Below are positions 22,428 to 32,553 of a stretch of DNA of 64,000 bases, one piece after another. The DNA lies in assembly GCA_949128115.1 (NCBI GenBank), contig OX421968.1, positions 26,086,377 through 26,150,376 on the forward strand, written 5' to 3'. A program made the translations under genes and the position numbers. Source of the DNA: Anaspis maculata. Taxonomy: Eukaryota > Arthropoda > Insecta > Coleoptera > Scraptiidae. The notes under the pieces are model-generated. The model was not told the DNA's origin, did no database searches, and saw nothing but the letters and a program-made list of their open reading frames with translations. Every line of letters starts with the position of its first letter. Positions within the stretch are counted from its first letter, which is position 1.

Positions 22428-22520
22428 TGTTATTATTGGTTACTGGACTCGCTCGGGCACGTCTACGCTGCGTCGCTACACATCAGCGAGAATCATCATT
22501 TAGAGTTTTGCCTTTTTCTT

Positions 22521-23164
22521 AAATATTTCTGCGATGACAGCCAGGCGTATTCCTAACAAATATATTTCTATTGGCTTGCATTTTGGAAAAAGCAGTTGTT
22601 TGTCTCACCATCATTGCTTGCCTCGTCGCTTGCTTTGTTTAAACGTTCCAATTTCACAGTTACTGCTGTTTCTTCTGATTACATTCCCAGCTACCTCGTG
22701 AGGAGATTCATATAATACCGAGTATAATACGCTGGTTTGTGAACACAATCTAAATTATGTCTATATTATTGAAATTGGTGCTGGATTCACCTTCGCTTCC
22801 TACCACACAACACTAGGAACTGCGACTAAGAATTTCTTCTCCCATCACAATACACCAAGAATCCGTTGAGGCCATGAAGTGATTATAAATACCTCAACAA
22901 CACTTATTGCCCTTCTGCCATTTTCAAGTTCCACCATAACAGTAATCTACCACGTTTTACGTCTAGGGCAAACTTAAGACCGCTTAATACTGATTTGATC
23001 TTTGATCTTCGAACACGCGGGCGCGAACACAAGTGGTGCATTATCCGCCATGTTTGTTCACATTCAGCAGCGCCACCATCGATAATGTTACTCGCCAATG
23101 GGGATGTTCCCATCCACTGTCGCACGCAAGAGCGCATGTTCAGATCCCCCACCTGACCGGCGAT
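22521..23164. other. spacer, nothing recognised
   Basis: The stretch lies between the LINE 5' end and the next TIR element. No gene or RNA gene was seen. Confidence 0.4.
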
Positions 23165-24309
23165 CAGGGGTGGGACTCTGTGTTGGTGTCGCTAGCTACT
23201 TATCGCCACGAAGCGATAGTTTCGTACTACGCGCAGTAGTAAGCGACCTCCCACCACACCTCATCATCGCTAAGAAAGTCGCCAGAAAGCGACACCTCGA
23301 GACGTGTAGAGAACGGTGTTTACGGTCGCTTGTGGGGTTGTTTTGTTTTGTTGTTGTTGTTTTACATCATCAATTTTGTCATCACAAGTCGACAAACACC
23401 ACTACCACTATCCAGCTAGCATTATCATTATTATAATTATCATATGTATAGGTACTGGTACTGTTGTAAAAATTAGCCCAGAATAACGTTTAAAAAAGCT
23501 ATTTTTTTTTCTTTATTTTGCATCAGCCTAGAAGGCTATTAAAATTCAACAAAAAATTACATTTGATAGCTTTTGATTTGATAGCTTAACTAGATCAGGT
23601 CAAACAGTCCTTTTTGCTGTAGTAGTGTAATGAGTTCTTCATCTTCTTCGAGGCTTCCACCCAATGCTACCTTGAGATCTTCGGCACTAATTTGGTCCTC
23701 GGGTATACATCCCACCAGGATGTGTGCCACCGACAACGGCTATTTTGTTTTTGTGTTGAATATAATGAATAATACTCTCAGATTTACATTTATTTATTTG
23801 TTTATACGGATTTTCATTTTTGATGTTGTTTTCAATAATAACAAATTTGATTATTTATTATTTTCATGCAATATTTGGCGTTGGTTTGTTACATTATCAC
23901 TGAGGTATCATTATATTTTAACGAAGATACATAGGTACTAAATTTTTTCTAGCCAACCTTGAATCACGCTAAACAATTTTAAAGGATTTATAAACATCAT
24001 GCACCATTTTGGTTGAAAGTTGAAACTCTAAAAATTAGAAAATTTTGTTTGTTATGCCCACCGTGCCCACCAAAGTTTCAAAATATGACGTTTTTACCAG
24101 AACTGCCAACATGAGGCCAACAACTTCTCTACAAAGTTACTGTAATAAATGCCTACTTTCGCAGAATGGCTAATACAAAGCCGAACTGTTCCGAAGCGTA
24201 CGCGATAGGTGCACAGAGTGCAAGTTCTAGCGACTGTTGCTATCGCCTATGGTTATCGACTATCGCTTCGAAGCGACTGTCGCCGGAACAACACAGAGTC
24301 CCACCCCTG
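23165..24309. mobile_element. hAT-like TIR element candidate
   Basis: The inverted ends CAGGGGTGGGACTCTGTGTT (23165) and AACACAGAGTCCCACCCCTG (24290-24309) match over 20 bp. CAGGGG ends are common in hAT. Subterminal gcgac/gtcgc motifs and tcgcttcgaagcgac strings lie inside both ends. No 8-bp duplication is visible at the flanks, so the edges may have diverged. There is no transposase frame; the 103-residue frame 23630-23941 has no motif. Confidence 0.55.
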
Positions 24310-25099
24310 GAATGCGCCGACTGTCGACTGTCAAAAATCCTCGGATAAATGGCAAGATTGAAGTTTAGTTTGCGCATCTCTCAGTAGATGGCGCTTGTGC
24401 CTACAAAAACGTATCGCGAGTCACTGACACAACCACCGAACGCACAATGCTTGTTTGCTCCCACACAAGCCTTCGATTTCTTGCATTCTAACATGTTCAA
24501 ACTTTCTTTGCCACTTTATCGCTAAACCACTAACCTAACTTTCTCTTATCAAATGTGTTTGACGTTTTTGTTAGAGTATGTCGCCGTCAACTGTCAAGCT
24601 GCGGCTGCAGTCTGTCAAAAAACCGGCGCATGCTTCCCTCACATGAAGAGGGCCGGGAACTACCCTATACGGACATGATTTCGTCGTCGAATGACCTCAT
24701 TAGTTTTTGGCTGTCATCTGTCAAACGGAAGTGTCACTATCAAAAACTGACAGTAGCTATATCACACGGAACTTGACTTGCGATATGCTGTTTGAAAGCC
24801 CATAAAAAACTGTATTCAGAACAGTTGAAAGTATTGCCCTATCTGTCATCTGTCATATAATAAAAAATGTCAAAGTTCAAAACTTTACCATTCAATTATT
24901 CAAAATCTATCCGATGGATTGGGACCAAACTTGGCAGGAAGCAACACAACAAAAAAAGTCAATTAAGTCTGCAGTTTAAATTTTCCATCATTTTCCAGTC
25001 GAGCGTTATGAATTTTCAAAATTTCTCCTAGCCGTTGCTAGCCGCTACCCGAGAGGGCCTCTCACCACAAAATCCAAAGAGAAAATAAATTTTGACATT
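24310..25099. other. spacer, nothing recognised
   Basis: Several ctgtcatctgtcaaa-like phrases recur between 24710 and 24870. No gene was seen. Confidence 0.4.
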
Positions 25100-25256
25100 T
25101 GAAAAAATTATTTCTGGATTTTGGAAATGCCAATGGGCTCAAACCAAAGTACATCCTTGTAGCTTTCGAAAGAGACCAGAATGGTAAGAATCCGTCAAGG
25201 AATAAACCCACACGGATTAATTTCGCAACGTTTATTTTACCAATTCAACACCGTCC
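25100..25256. repeat. single arm related to the 32.2-kb palindrome
   Basis: The stretch from ggaaatgccaatgggctcaaac to caacaccgtcc matches the right arm of the palindrome at 32228-32549 with moderate divergence. Its complementary left arm is absent, so this is half an element. Confidence 0.7.
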
Positions 25257-25606
25257 TTGAGGAAGGCATTTCCTAGCATAAAAAATGGCTGAAACAGACT
25301 GCGGATTAGCTGCAGAGCGAAAGAGAAACAGATAGATTCTTGTGGCGTGAGTTTCTGCCAAATCTGAGCAGCTGAGAATGTCACAAAAAAAAAATTCAAA
25401 TCTGGGCTGGCAAGAGAATGAGGGACTTTTTTGAAAAAAAATGAAAAAAATAAAAAAAAATTGAGTTTTTTGAATTTTGAAATTTTTAAATACTTATTGA
25501 TTTTCATTTTAGATTTTAGATTACTGTTCTTTTTTTCAAGTCTCTTACTCCACTGGTTGTCATGAAACTCACGTTTAAAAAAAACACTAGGAAATGCCGT
25601 CCTCAA
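25257..25606. mobile_element. 350-bp TIR element abutting the arm above
   Basis: The inverted ends TTGAGGAAGGCATTTCCTAG (25257) and CTAGGAAATGCCGTCCTCAA (25587-25606) match at 19 of 20 positions. The interior is A/T-rich with long A runs. The 128-residue minus-strand frame spanning it is low-complexity (Phe/Lys-rich) and not considered a gene. Confidence 0.55.
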
Positions 25607-25854
25607 GTTCACAATCATAGTCTACAAATCCCACTCAAATCGGACCACTTTTAGAGAAATTCAAAATGACGGATGAAAGATGGCGGCAAAGTAACATAAC
25701 AAAAAACCAAAAGTCAACTTGGCATCCTGGACATAGGTATGTACGAGGCGAGTATCAGGCGAGGGATCAAGGAATGGTTATTTTGAAGAAAATATGCTAC
25801 TGTTTGTTTTTGTCAAATTTTGAATTTAGTAGGTACCTACGAGGGATTTTGTTC

Positions 25855-26330
25855 AAGTTCGTCACACATGAAAGAAATGGGTATGCGAGCGAGGAAATTA
25901 GAAGAGTGAGAGAAGACGGCGGACTATTGATGGAAGAGCTAAGAATGACTGACAGAGATGTGGAAAAGCAAGAAAGAATCGAAACATATAAATGACTCAA
26001 GACTCAAGATACAGCGGAATATGCAGAAAGCTGACAACAAAGCTGCGAGATTTCGTTGTGGAAACGAAGAGAGGGAGAACACATTCTGGTTGGAGGAAAG
26101 GGAAAGGATATGCAGGATTGCAGGTTGCAGGATGTGCGGAATTAAGAGAAAAACGTTGGAACACATGCTAAGAGAGTGTCCAGAAATGAAAGAGAGTGAA
26201 GAGAGAGAGAGCCGAAAAGATACTAAGCGAGGATGGAAGAGGACTGGAATGGATGGAAACGGTGATACGAAAACGAGAGAAAGGATGAAGCAACAGCAAT
26301 TACCAAACAAAAAAATTGTTTTTTCAATAT
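25855..26330 (+). pseudogene. 3' fragment of a LINE ORF2 (zinc-binding tail)
   Basis: Plus-strand frames give ERNGYASEEIRRVREDG, and after a shift AARFRCGNEERENTFWLEER, then CRMCGIKRKTLEHMLRECPEM. The last is the CX2C...HX4C motif that ends many arthropod LINE ORF2 proteins. One frameshift lies near 25995. Polymerase and endonuclease are missing, so this is a 5'-truncated copy from a family distinct from the two long LINEs. Confidence 0.65.
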
Positions 26331-27230
26331 TTTCTAATTATCATGAAGGGCGGACCTGTAAAGCCGTATGGTTAAATAAACTTGTTACTACAAGTGTCAC
26401 ACCGGGTGTCTCTCGGGGTTGCCCACACCCTCGTCCACATCTATTACTCAATCATATTAGACTACCCACTTTCATTTTTTGATAAAATCGGCCTAACTCC
26501 AGATATCATTATTATTTCATTAAACTAGGTTGCAGCTTAATTCCTGAGATTTGTTATTAACAAAAACCCCAATTCAATTCTTTTAAATTACATGATTTTA
26601 TTGACCGCCCTCCGAGTCAATAAAATCTCCGATATGTTTTTTTTTTAATTTGACAGCTGTGGAATATTTTACAATCTATCGGAAAAGATATTCAGTAAAA
26701 CTTATGTATATATAAAATAAACAATACAACAAAATAAAATAAAACTGTTTACATGACTTGATATGGAGTCCGTCCACTGACGCACCCAACAAAAACCCAG
26801 ACACAACACAAACGCGAATTTATGTTGATTTGATGACACCGATATGTTGGAAATTGGAAATGGTCATTGACTCGGATGGCAGTCATTTCAATAATATAGT
26901 TTTTGCAAATTACATAAAGGTTTTTTCAACAACAAACCCCAATAATGTAGCTGCAACTACAACCTAGCTCGATAGAATTTTTTTTCTGAAGCTACGCCGA
27001 TTTTATTCAAGAATAAAAGTGGATAGTCCAATATGGGCATTGGGCAGCCCTGTATTCAGGTATATTATGTAAAAATGTTCTGACAGAGTGGATTATTATT
27101 TCATCAAGTCATCATCCAGTTATTAAAACTTTAACGTAAAACATCAAACTAATTAATAATCACTGATTTTCATAAATAATTGTTTGCGGTAGGTACTTGG
27201 TTATTGATCAATGATCACTGTTATATGAAA
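26331..27230. other. spacer, nothing recognised
   Basis: AT-rich sequence with no supported gene. A purine/pyrimidine-unbalanced T run lies near 26638. Confidence 0.4.
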
Positions 27231-27261
27231 GCGCAGAGCGGACATGGAAGATATTTATTTG

Positions 27262-27590
27262 TAATTGCGACTTTTTTCTGTCAATTGCCACTTTATTCTG
27301 GCAATTGCGACTTTTTTCTGTCAATTGCGACTTTTTTCTGTCAATTGCCACTTTATTCTGGCAATTGCAACTTTTTTCTGTCAATTGCCACTTTATTCTG
27401 GCAATTGGACTTTTTTCTGTCAATTGACACTTTATTCTGGCAATTGCGACTTTTTTCTGTCAATTAACACTTTTTTCTGTCAATGGCCACTTTATTCTGG
27501 CGATTGGACTTTTTCTGTCAATTAACACTTTATTCTGGCAATTGCGACTTTTTTCTGTCAATTGACACTTTATTCTGGCAATTGCGATTT
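27262..27590. repeat. minisatellite array, left arm
   Basis: The repeated dimer is roughly tttctgtcaattgccac + tttattctggcaattgcgac, about 40 bp, with about eight copies. Each half-unit contains the self-complementary caattg, so the array can also fold locally. Confidence 0.85.
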
Positions 27591-28499
27591 TTTAGCACAT
27601 TTCGATAGAAAATGATGTTTATATGGCCGGTTTGTCCGTCTGTCTGTCTGTCCGTTATTTGTCTGTTCGTCCGTCTGTCTGTCCGTGTAAAAGTTGACAA
27701 GTTGTACTCCTTCTGGGGAAATGGAGCTAGATCCTTGGAACTTTTCCCGATTAATAGCTTAGGCCCTCAAGGGTGGCCTATGGGCAGACTGTATTTCATG
27801 TAGGCGCTGCCATCTTGGTAGCCATATTGAAATTTCTCATCAGTGGAACGGAACCTCGAACGGAACTCACTCTGATCTCGTATGAACATTCTTACTTTCA
27901 AGCTTAGTTTCATGATTACGCCGCCATCTTGGTAACCATATTCAAATTTCTTATCAATGGAACGATTTTCCTGAAACTTGAACTGAAAATCGAACTTACG
28001 CTTGCTTCGTATGATCACTCTTATTTTCAAGCTGAGTTTCATGATCCGCTAGAGCGGATTCAGAGCGAATGAATCTGAAGCGGATTCATACGAGACAAGA
28101 GTACCTACGTTTCACGTTTCGTGACAATCGTTCCAATAATAAGAAATTTCGATGTGGCGGCCAAGATGGCGGCGTACCTAACCATGAAACTGAGCTTGAA
28201 AGTAAGAATGTTCATACGAGATCATAGTCACTTCCGTTCCACTGATGAGAAATTTCAATATGGCTACCAAGATGGCAGCGCCACCATGAAATACAGTCTG
28301 CCCATAGGCCACCCTTTAGGGCCTAAAGCTATTAATCGGAAGAAGTTCTAAGGCTCTAGCTTCATTTCCCGAGAAGGAGTACACTTCTCAACTTTTACAC
28401 GGACAGACAGACAGACGGACGAACAGACAAATAACGGACGGACAGACAGACGGACAAACCGGCCATATAAACATCATTTTCTATCGAAATGTGCTAATA

Positions 28500-29010
28500 A
28501 GTCGCAATTGACAGAAAACAGTCGCAATTGCCAGAATAAAGTGTCAATTGACAGAAAAAAAGTCGCAATTGCCAGAATAAAGTGGCAATTGACAGAAAAA
28601 GTCGCGATTGCTAGAATAAAGTGGCAATTGACAGAAAAAAGTGTCAATTGACAGAAAAAAAGTCGCAATTGCCAGAATAAAGTGACAATTGACAGAAAAA
28701 AGTCGCAGTTGCCAGAATAAAGTGGCAATTGACAGAAGAAAGTCGCAATTGCCAGAATAAAGTGTCAATTGACAGAAAAAAGTCCAATTGCCAGAATAAA
28801 GTGACAATTGACAGAAAAAAGTGTCAATTGACAGAAAAAAAGTCGCAATTGCCAGAATAAAGTGGCAATTGACAGAAAAAAGTCGCAATTGCCAGAATAA
28901 AGTGTCAATTGACAGAAAAAAGTCGAAATTGCCAGAATAAAGTGGCAATTGACAGAAAAAAGTCGCGATTGCCAGAATAAAGTGGCAATCGACAGAAAAA
29001 AGTCGCAATT
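28500..29010. repeat. minisatellite array, right arm
   Basis: This is the inverted counterpart of the left array, with about twelve dimers. The arm-length difference shows that unit number changed after the inversion formed, by unequal exchange or slippage. Confidence 0.85.
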
Positions 29011-29042
29011 ACAAATAAATATCTTCCATGTCCGCTCTGCGC

Positions 29043-29999
29043 CTTCGTACTGTTCTATACGGACTAGTACTACATATCTCCGTTTCGGTCACATGCAATC
29101 ACCTGTGAATTATCTTACCTTACAAGAGGAATGTTGAAGCCTTCATACAAATCGATCGAGTTTAAATCACACTTTTTTTACATTGTGAAATATTGAAATC
29201 GAACCGATACATTTGACCAATAGGAACGAATAATGATAGTTTGTAACACACGAGACGACAACGTTCAACATTATTCTGTACGTTAAGGGAATAAATTTTG
29301 TTTGAGGAATTCTTGAGCGGTGATATGTATTATACCTACAGCAACAGGCTGATCGCGTGGATTAAAGCTTTTCTTTTATTTCGAGGGGCTCACAGCGGTG
29401 GATTCATGGGTGTTTTACTTGGTCGAGTGAATGAATATTCCTGTACTGTTGGGAATACACCTCAAAGGACTTAACAAATCCTTGTGAAGAAATTATACAA
29501 CAGGGATGGCAAATGATGATCTGATGCCCATCAGGCTAGGGATGGCTGCGGAGCTAGAATGGCGTTTATCTCAAGTGGGTTGAACACAATTTGGTACACT
29601 TCATTCACGATCTTTCAGAATCACAGATGACATTCATGAAATTGGAAAAGGAAGTGAATGCGGGAAAGAACGAACATATTTGAGCATGTGTGTTGGTTTA
29701 AATATTCACGTGCAATAAACATCGGATTGGGATGTTTGAAAAACGTGCGCCATACGAATGGGGAGCTAGCGGCTGGTGTTATGGGAGGATGAGATTGAAG
29801 ATGAGGAAAATAAGAGAAAAATTGGTACAAGTAGTTTGGTGGTCTGTGGCGAGTAGTTTAGTGGTTTGGAAGATGTGGTTTGGATTGGCAATTCTCGATT
29901 CAATAGGGACGGGATGGTATTACAGGTATATGGCACCAGGAGATATGGAATGGAGACTAAGCAGCAGCGGTGGCAGGAGAGGCAATTGGGGAAGTTTCA
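29043..29999. other. spacer, nothing recognised
   Basis: The 92-residue plus frame 29732-30010 has no motif and is not supported as a gene. Confidence 0.4.
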
Positions 30000-31000
30000 T
30001 TCAAGGGTAGGTGGGTTTGTTTACGGCAGCATCGTCGAGTGCCGCCGGTCGGGAACTCGGGATTCCCGGGACGAGACGAGCACGCTGGAGTTGTCGAGGA
30101 ATTTGGGGAAGGTGACTGCCGACTTCGACTGAGAGTGGAGAACCGGCGTCGTCGGTGGAACAGTGACTGGCGTCGCCGGCGCCGCTTGCCTCTCGTCGCC
30201 TTCGCCGTCGCACTTGTTGCGGTCCGCGCTCCTCCGGCCCGGGCTGCGTGTATTGATCGATGGCGGGGGTGGGGGGGTGGCGTGCTGCGGGAGTAGGAGT
30301 GGGAGGAGGAAAAGGAGAAGGAGGAGGTGGAGCGACGCGGGGAGAGAGGCCTAGAGGGGGTGCGTGCGAGACTGCGAGAGCGTGGAGCGGCCTGACGTCA
30401 GCGCTTACCTTTATCAATGGCCATGAAGGTAGCTGTCGGCACACGTGCCCGCTGGAGTCAAACCAGGAGCGATGCCCGCCGTCATCTCGACGAGGCCGCG
30501 GCGTCTAAGCTCTAGAGGAAGAGGATCCGCGCCATGGTGGCGGCTGGATGCGCTGCGAAGCGTGGGGCTGTGCCTCTCAAGCGGGGCCTCTTGGCGGCGT
30601 CGCCGTCGTCCTGACGCTCCGCTCACTGGCAGTACTGGCACACCCGGGCATTCCGCCGCACGCCCGCACCGTTCAGCATTCCGCCGCACTGGACACCCAT
30701 TTTTCTAATCGCACGGACGCTCTTCGGAACGCTGGACGCTGAACCTGGACGTCGGCGATGGGAACAGGTACGAGTAGGTCGCACGGTCCGTACGTGGACT
30801 GCCAGAGGTTGCGCCTTACTCCTTTCGAAACGACGTCGTGCGCCGAACCAATATGGCGACGGCGCGGCGTCGAGCATCGCCCCATCAAATTCGCAGTGGC
30901 GTCGCATAGCGGGATAAGCTGGAGCGGCATCGACACTGGACCGGAACCGAAGTTCCCCACGCCTGAGGGCCAATCACGCTTCGCCAAGACTTTTAACATC
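30000..31000. promoter_or_regulatory. CpG-rich island, possible promoter and first exons
   Basis: GC and CpG content rise sharply compared with all surrounding DNA (runs such as ggcgtcgtcgg, gcgccgcttgcc). A CCAAT box adjoins atggcgacgg near 30848. Candidate splice donors exist on both strands: AAAG|GTAAGC on the minus strand near 30408, preceded by a short ATG frame, and ACAG|GTACGAGT on the plus strand at 30767 directly after ATG at 30758. Overlapping long frames on both strands are expected from GC-richness and are not called as genes. A bidirectional promoter is an inference; no coding homology was recognised. Confidence 0.4.
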
Positions 31001-31124
31001 ACGAATGCTGAAGCCACACATCGAGTCACCAAACTCCAACACTCCGGATGTTGCTTGCTTAAATTCATCTCTCGTTGTTGTTGCCTGCCTCCAGTTATCT
31101 TAATATTTACCGTTGATATGTATG

Positions 31125-31720
31125 TACAGGGTGTTCACGTTAAGATTGACCCCCCCCCCCCACTAGCCGGCTCATCCCTGAACCAATTTTAAAAATTAAA
31201 ACTGATTCCTGAAGGATTTTTGCTGAATTTTCCAAATTTTCCCATACAATTTTTCTAGATCCATAATATACAGGGTGTCGCAAAAAAATTTACTTGGTTT
31301 TATTACATACACACTTATTTAAATAATGCAATGGATGCGGACTTTTGTCCTCAATACAAATATATATATTAACACTTACGGGTTCATTTTTCAAAAAATT
31401 GTAGTTTTTTGAAAAAAATCCTCAAAATCAGTTTGATTGTGATTTTTCTATATTTTAAACTTACATTAATAACATTTTGACAGTTTGTTTGTCAGATGAG
31501 CCCGTAAGTGCTATATTTCGTTGTAATCAGGATAAAAGACTGCATCAACCACATATGTCAATGAAAATTTTTCTTTGCGACACCCTGTAAATTAATGGTT
31601 TAGAAATTTTTCATAGGCAAATTCAAAAAATTCAGCAAAACACCTTCAAGAATCAGTTTGAAATTGCCCCAGAGATAAGGCAGCTAGTGAGGGGATCAAT
31701 CTTAACGTGAACACCCTGTA
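31125..31720. mobile_element. TACAGGGTG-ended concentric palindrome
   Basis: The outer ends TACAGGGTGTTCACGTTAAG and CTTAACGTGAACACCCTGTA are perfect complements. Inside, at 31269 and 31589, a second pair TACAGGGTGTCGCAAA / TTTGCGACACCCTGTA lies symmetrically. The sequence between the outer and inner pairs is also complementary (gctgaattttccaaa / ttcaaaaaattcagc), so the whole 596 bp folds on itself. TA flanks would fit Tc1/mariner-type mobility. Confidence 0.75.
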
Positions 31721-32223
31721 CAAGTGTACAATAGAGTATTATACTTTTGAAAAATTTTCTTTGTTTCGATGGAATCAGAAACTATATTGAAAAATAACTG
31801 ACCCGTATTTTTTTATTTAGGAAAAAATCGTATCGTTTGGCCGCAATAAATAAACGAAATTCCTATATTCTGCCTATTTCTGACGTCATTTACACAGGCA
31901 GTATAGGCGGTGTTCGCTGTGACGTCAGAACTAGTAGATGTTATTTATTTATTGCGCCCAAACGGTACGGTTTTCGACTGAATAAAAAAACACGGGTCAA
32001 TTATTTTTCAATGTAGTTTCTATTTCAATCAAAAATTTTTTTTAGTATAATACTCCTTTGTACATAGATAGATAGATAGATAGAAAATTTATTCGCTGCA
32101 ATAACAATTACAGGAAAAGTCGAACATGACGAAGATAAAAATAAAACATCAACAATATAAATAACAATACCACATACTCCAACGATTTTCAGTTCATCCG
32201 CAGGCATATCAATAAGTAAGTGC
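31721..32223. other. spacer with an inverted pair
   Basis: Around 31745-31870 and 31925-32045, segments such as ttgaaaaataactgacccgtat and acgggtcaattatttttcaa are complementary, giving an old inverted repeat of about 300 bp. A (GATA)n microsatellite follows at 32068-32085. Confidence 0.5.
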
Positions 32224-32227
32224 TTAA

Positions 32228-32549
32228 GGACGGAGTCATATTGGTAAAATAAGCGTTGCGAAATCAATCCGTCTGGGTTCATTCCTTGACGCATTTTTAC
32301 CATTTTGGTCTCTTTTGAAAGCTACAAGGATGTACTTTGGTTTGAGCCCATTGACATTTCCAAAATTCAAAAATAATTTTTTCAAATGTCAAAATTAATT
32401 TTGTTTTTTAATTTCGGAAATGCCAATAGGCTCAAACCAAAGTACATCCTTGTAGCTTTCGAAAGAGACCAAAATGGTAAGGATCCGTCAAGGAATAAAC
32501 CCAGACGTATTGATTTCGCAACGCTTATTTCACCAATATGACTCCGTCC
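32228..32549. mobile_element. TTAA-flanked palindromic element (322 bp)
   Basis: The ends GGACGGAGTCATATTGGT and ACCAATATGACTCCGTCC are complementary and the arms run about 140 bp to a short AT-rich loop near 32385. TTAA flanks both sides (32224-32227 and 32550-32553), as expected for piggyBac-type mobilisation (or Kolobok). One diverged arm of the same family is at 25100-25256. Confidence 0.75.
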
Positions 32550-32553
32550 TTAA

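Larger units (their letters stand above)
16262..22520 (-). mobile_element. LINE (APE-type, Jockey/CR1-like group), decayed and interrupted
   Basis: Read on the minus strand: 5' region near 22520, ORF1 (22427-21765), endonuclease (21565 on), reverse transcriptase (to about 18565), C-terminal region (about 17395-16625), and a 3' UTR ending in a TTTAAATAAATAATTTTTT-like tail near 16262. Two foreign segments interrupt it: a piggyBac-type element (about 17396-18563) and unassigned DNA between endonuclease and RT (about 19400-20240). The YADD RT motif and absence of RNase H point to the Jockey/CR1/L2 assemblage; the exact clade needs a phylogeny. Frameshifts occur in several places. Confidence 0.88.
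27231..29042. mobile_element. foldback (FB-like) element with tandem repeats in the arms
   Basis: The 1.8-kb segment is one large inverted repeat. GCGCAGAGCGGACATGGAAG at 27231 is mirrored at 29023-29042, and complementary sequence continues inward almost to the centre near 28050. Each arm consists of an outer array of 20-bp half-units (about 40-bp dimers) and an inner unique part containing a gtctgtctgtccg tract and a gccatcttggtagccatat motif that is itself duplicated. Drosophila FB elements have the same architecture, with tandem repeats inside long inverted arms; homology to FB is not implied. No target duplication is visible and no transposase frame is present. The reading frames through the arrays arise from the repeat. 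Confidence 0.85.

Noticed and set aside
25232..25618. 128-residue Phe/Lys-rich frame
   Set aside because: Coincides with an A/T-run-rich TIR element; low-complexity translation without motifs.
27280..28990. CRISPR-like direct repeats
   Set aside because: The units are contiguous dimers without unique spacers in a eukaryotic context, so this is a minisatellite.
28544..29008. 154-residue frame rich in FFLSIATLF-type repeats
   Set aside because: Translation of the foldback element's minisatellite arm; the inverse array gives similar frames, and no protein is implied.
30001..30444. 147-residue proline/arginine-rich minus frame and overlapping plus frames
   Set aside because: A GC-rich island opens many frames at once on both strands; none has a recognisable domain.
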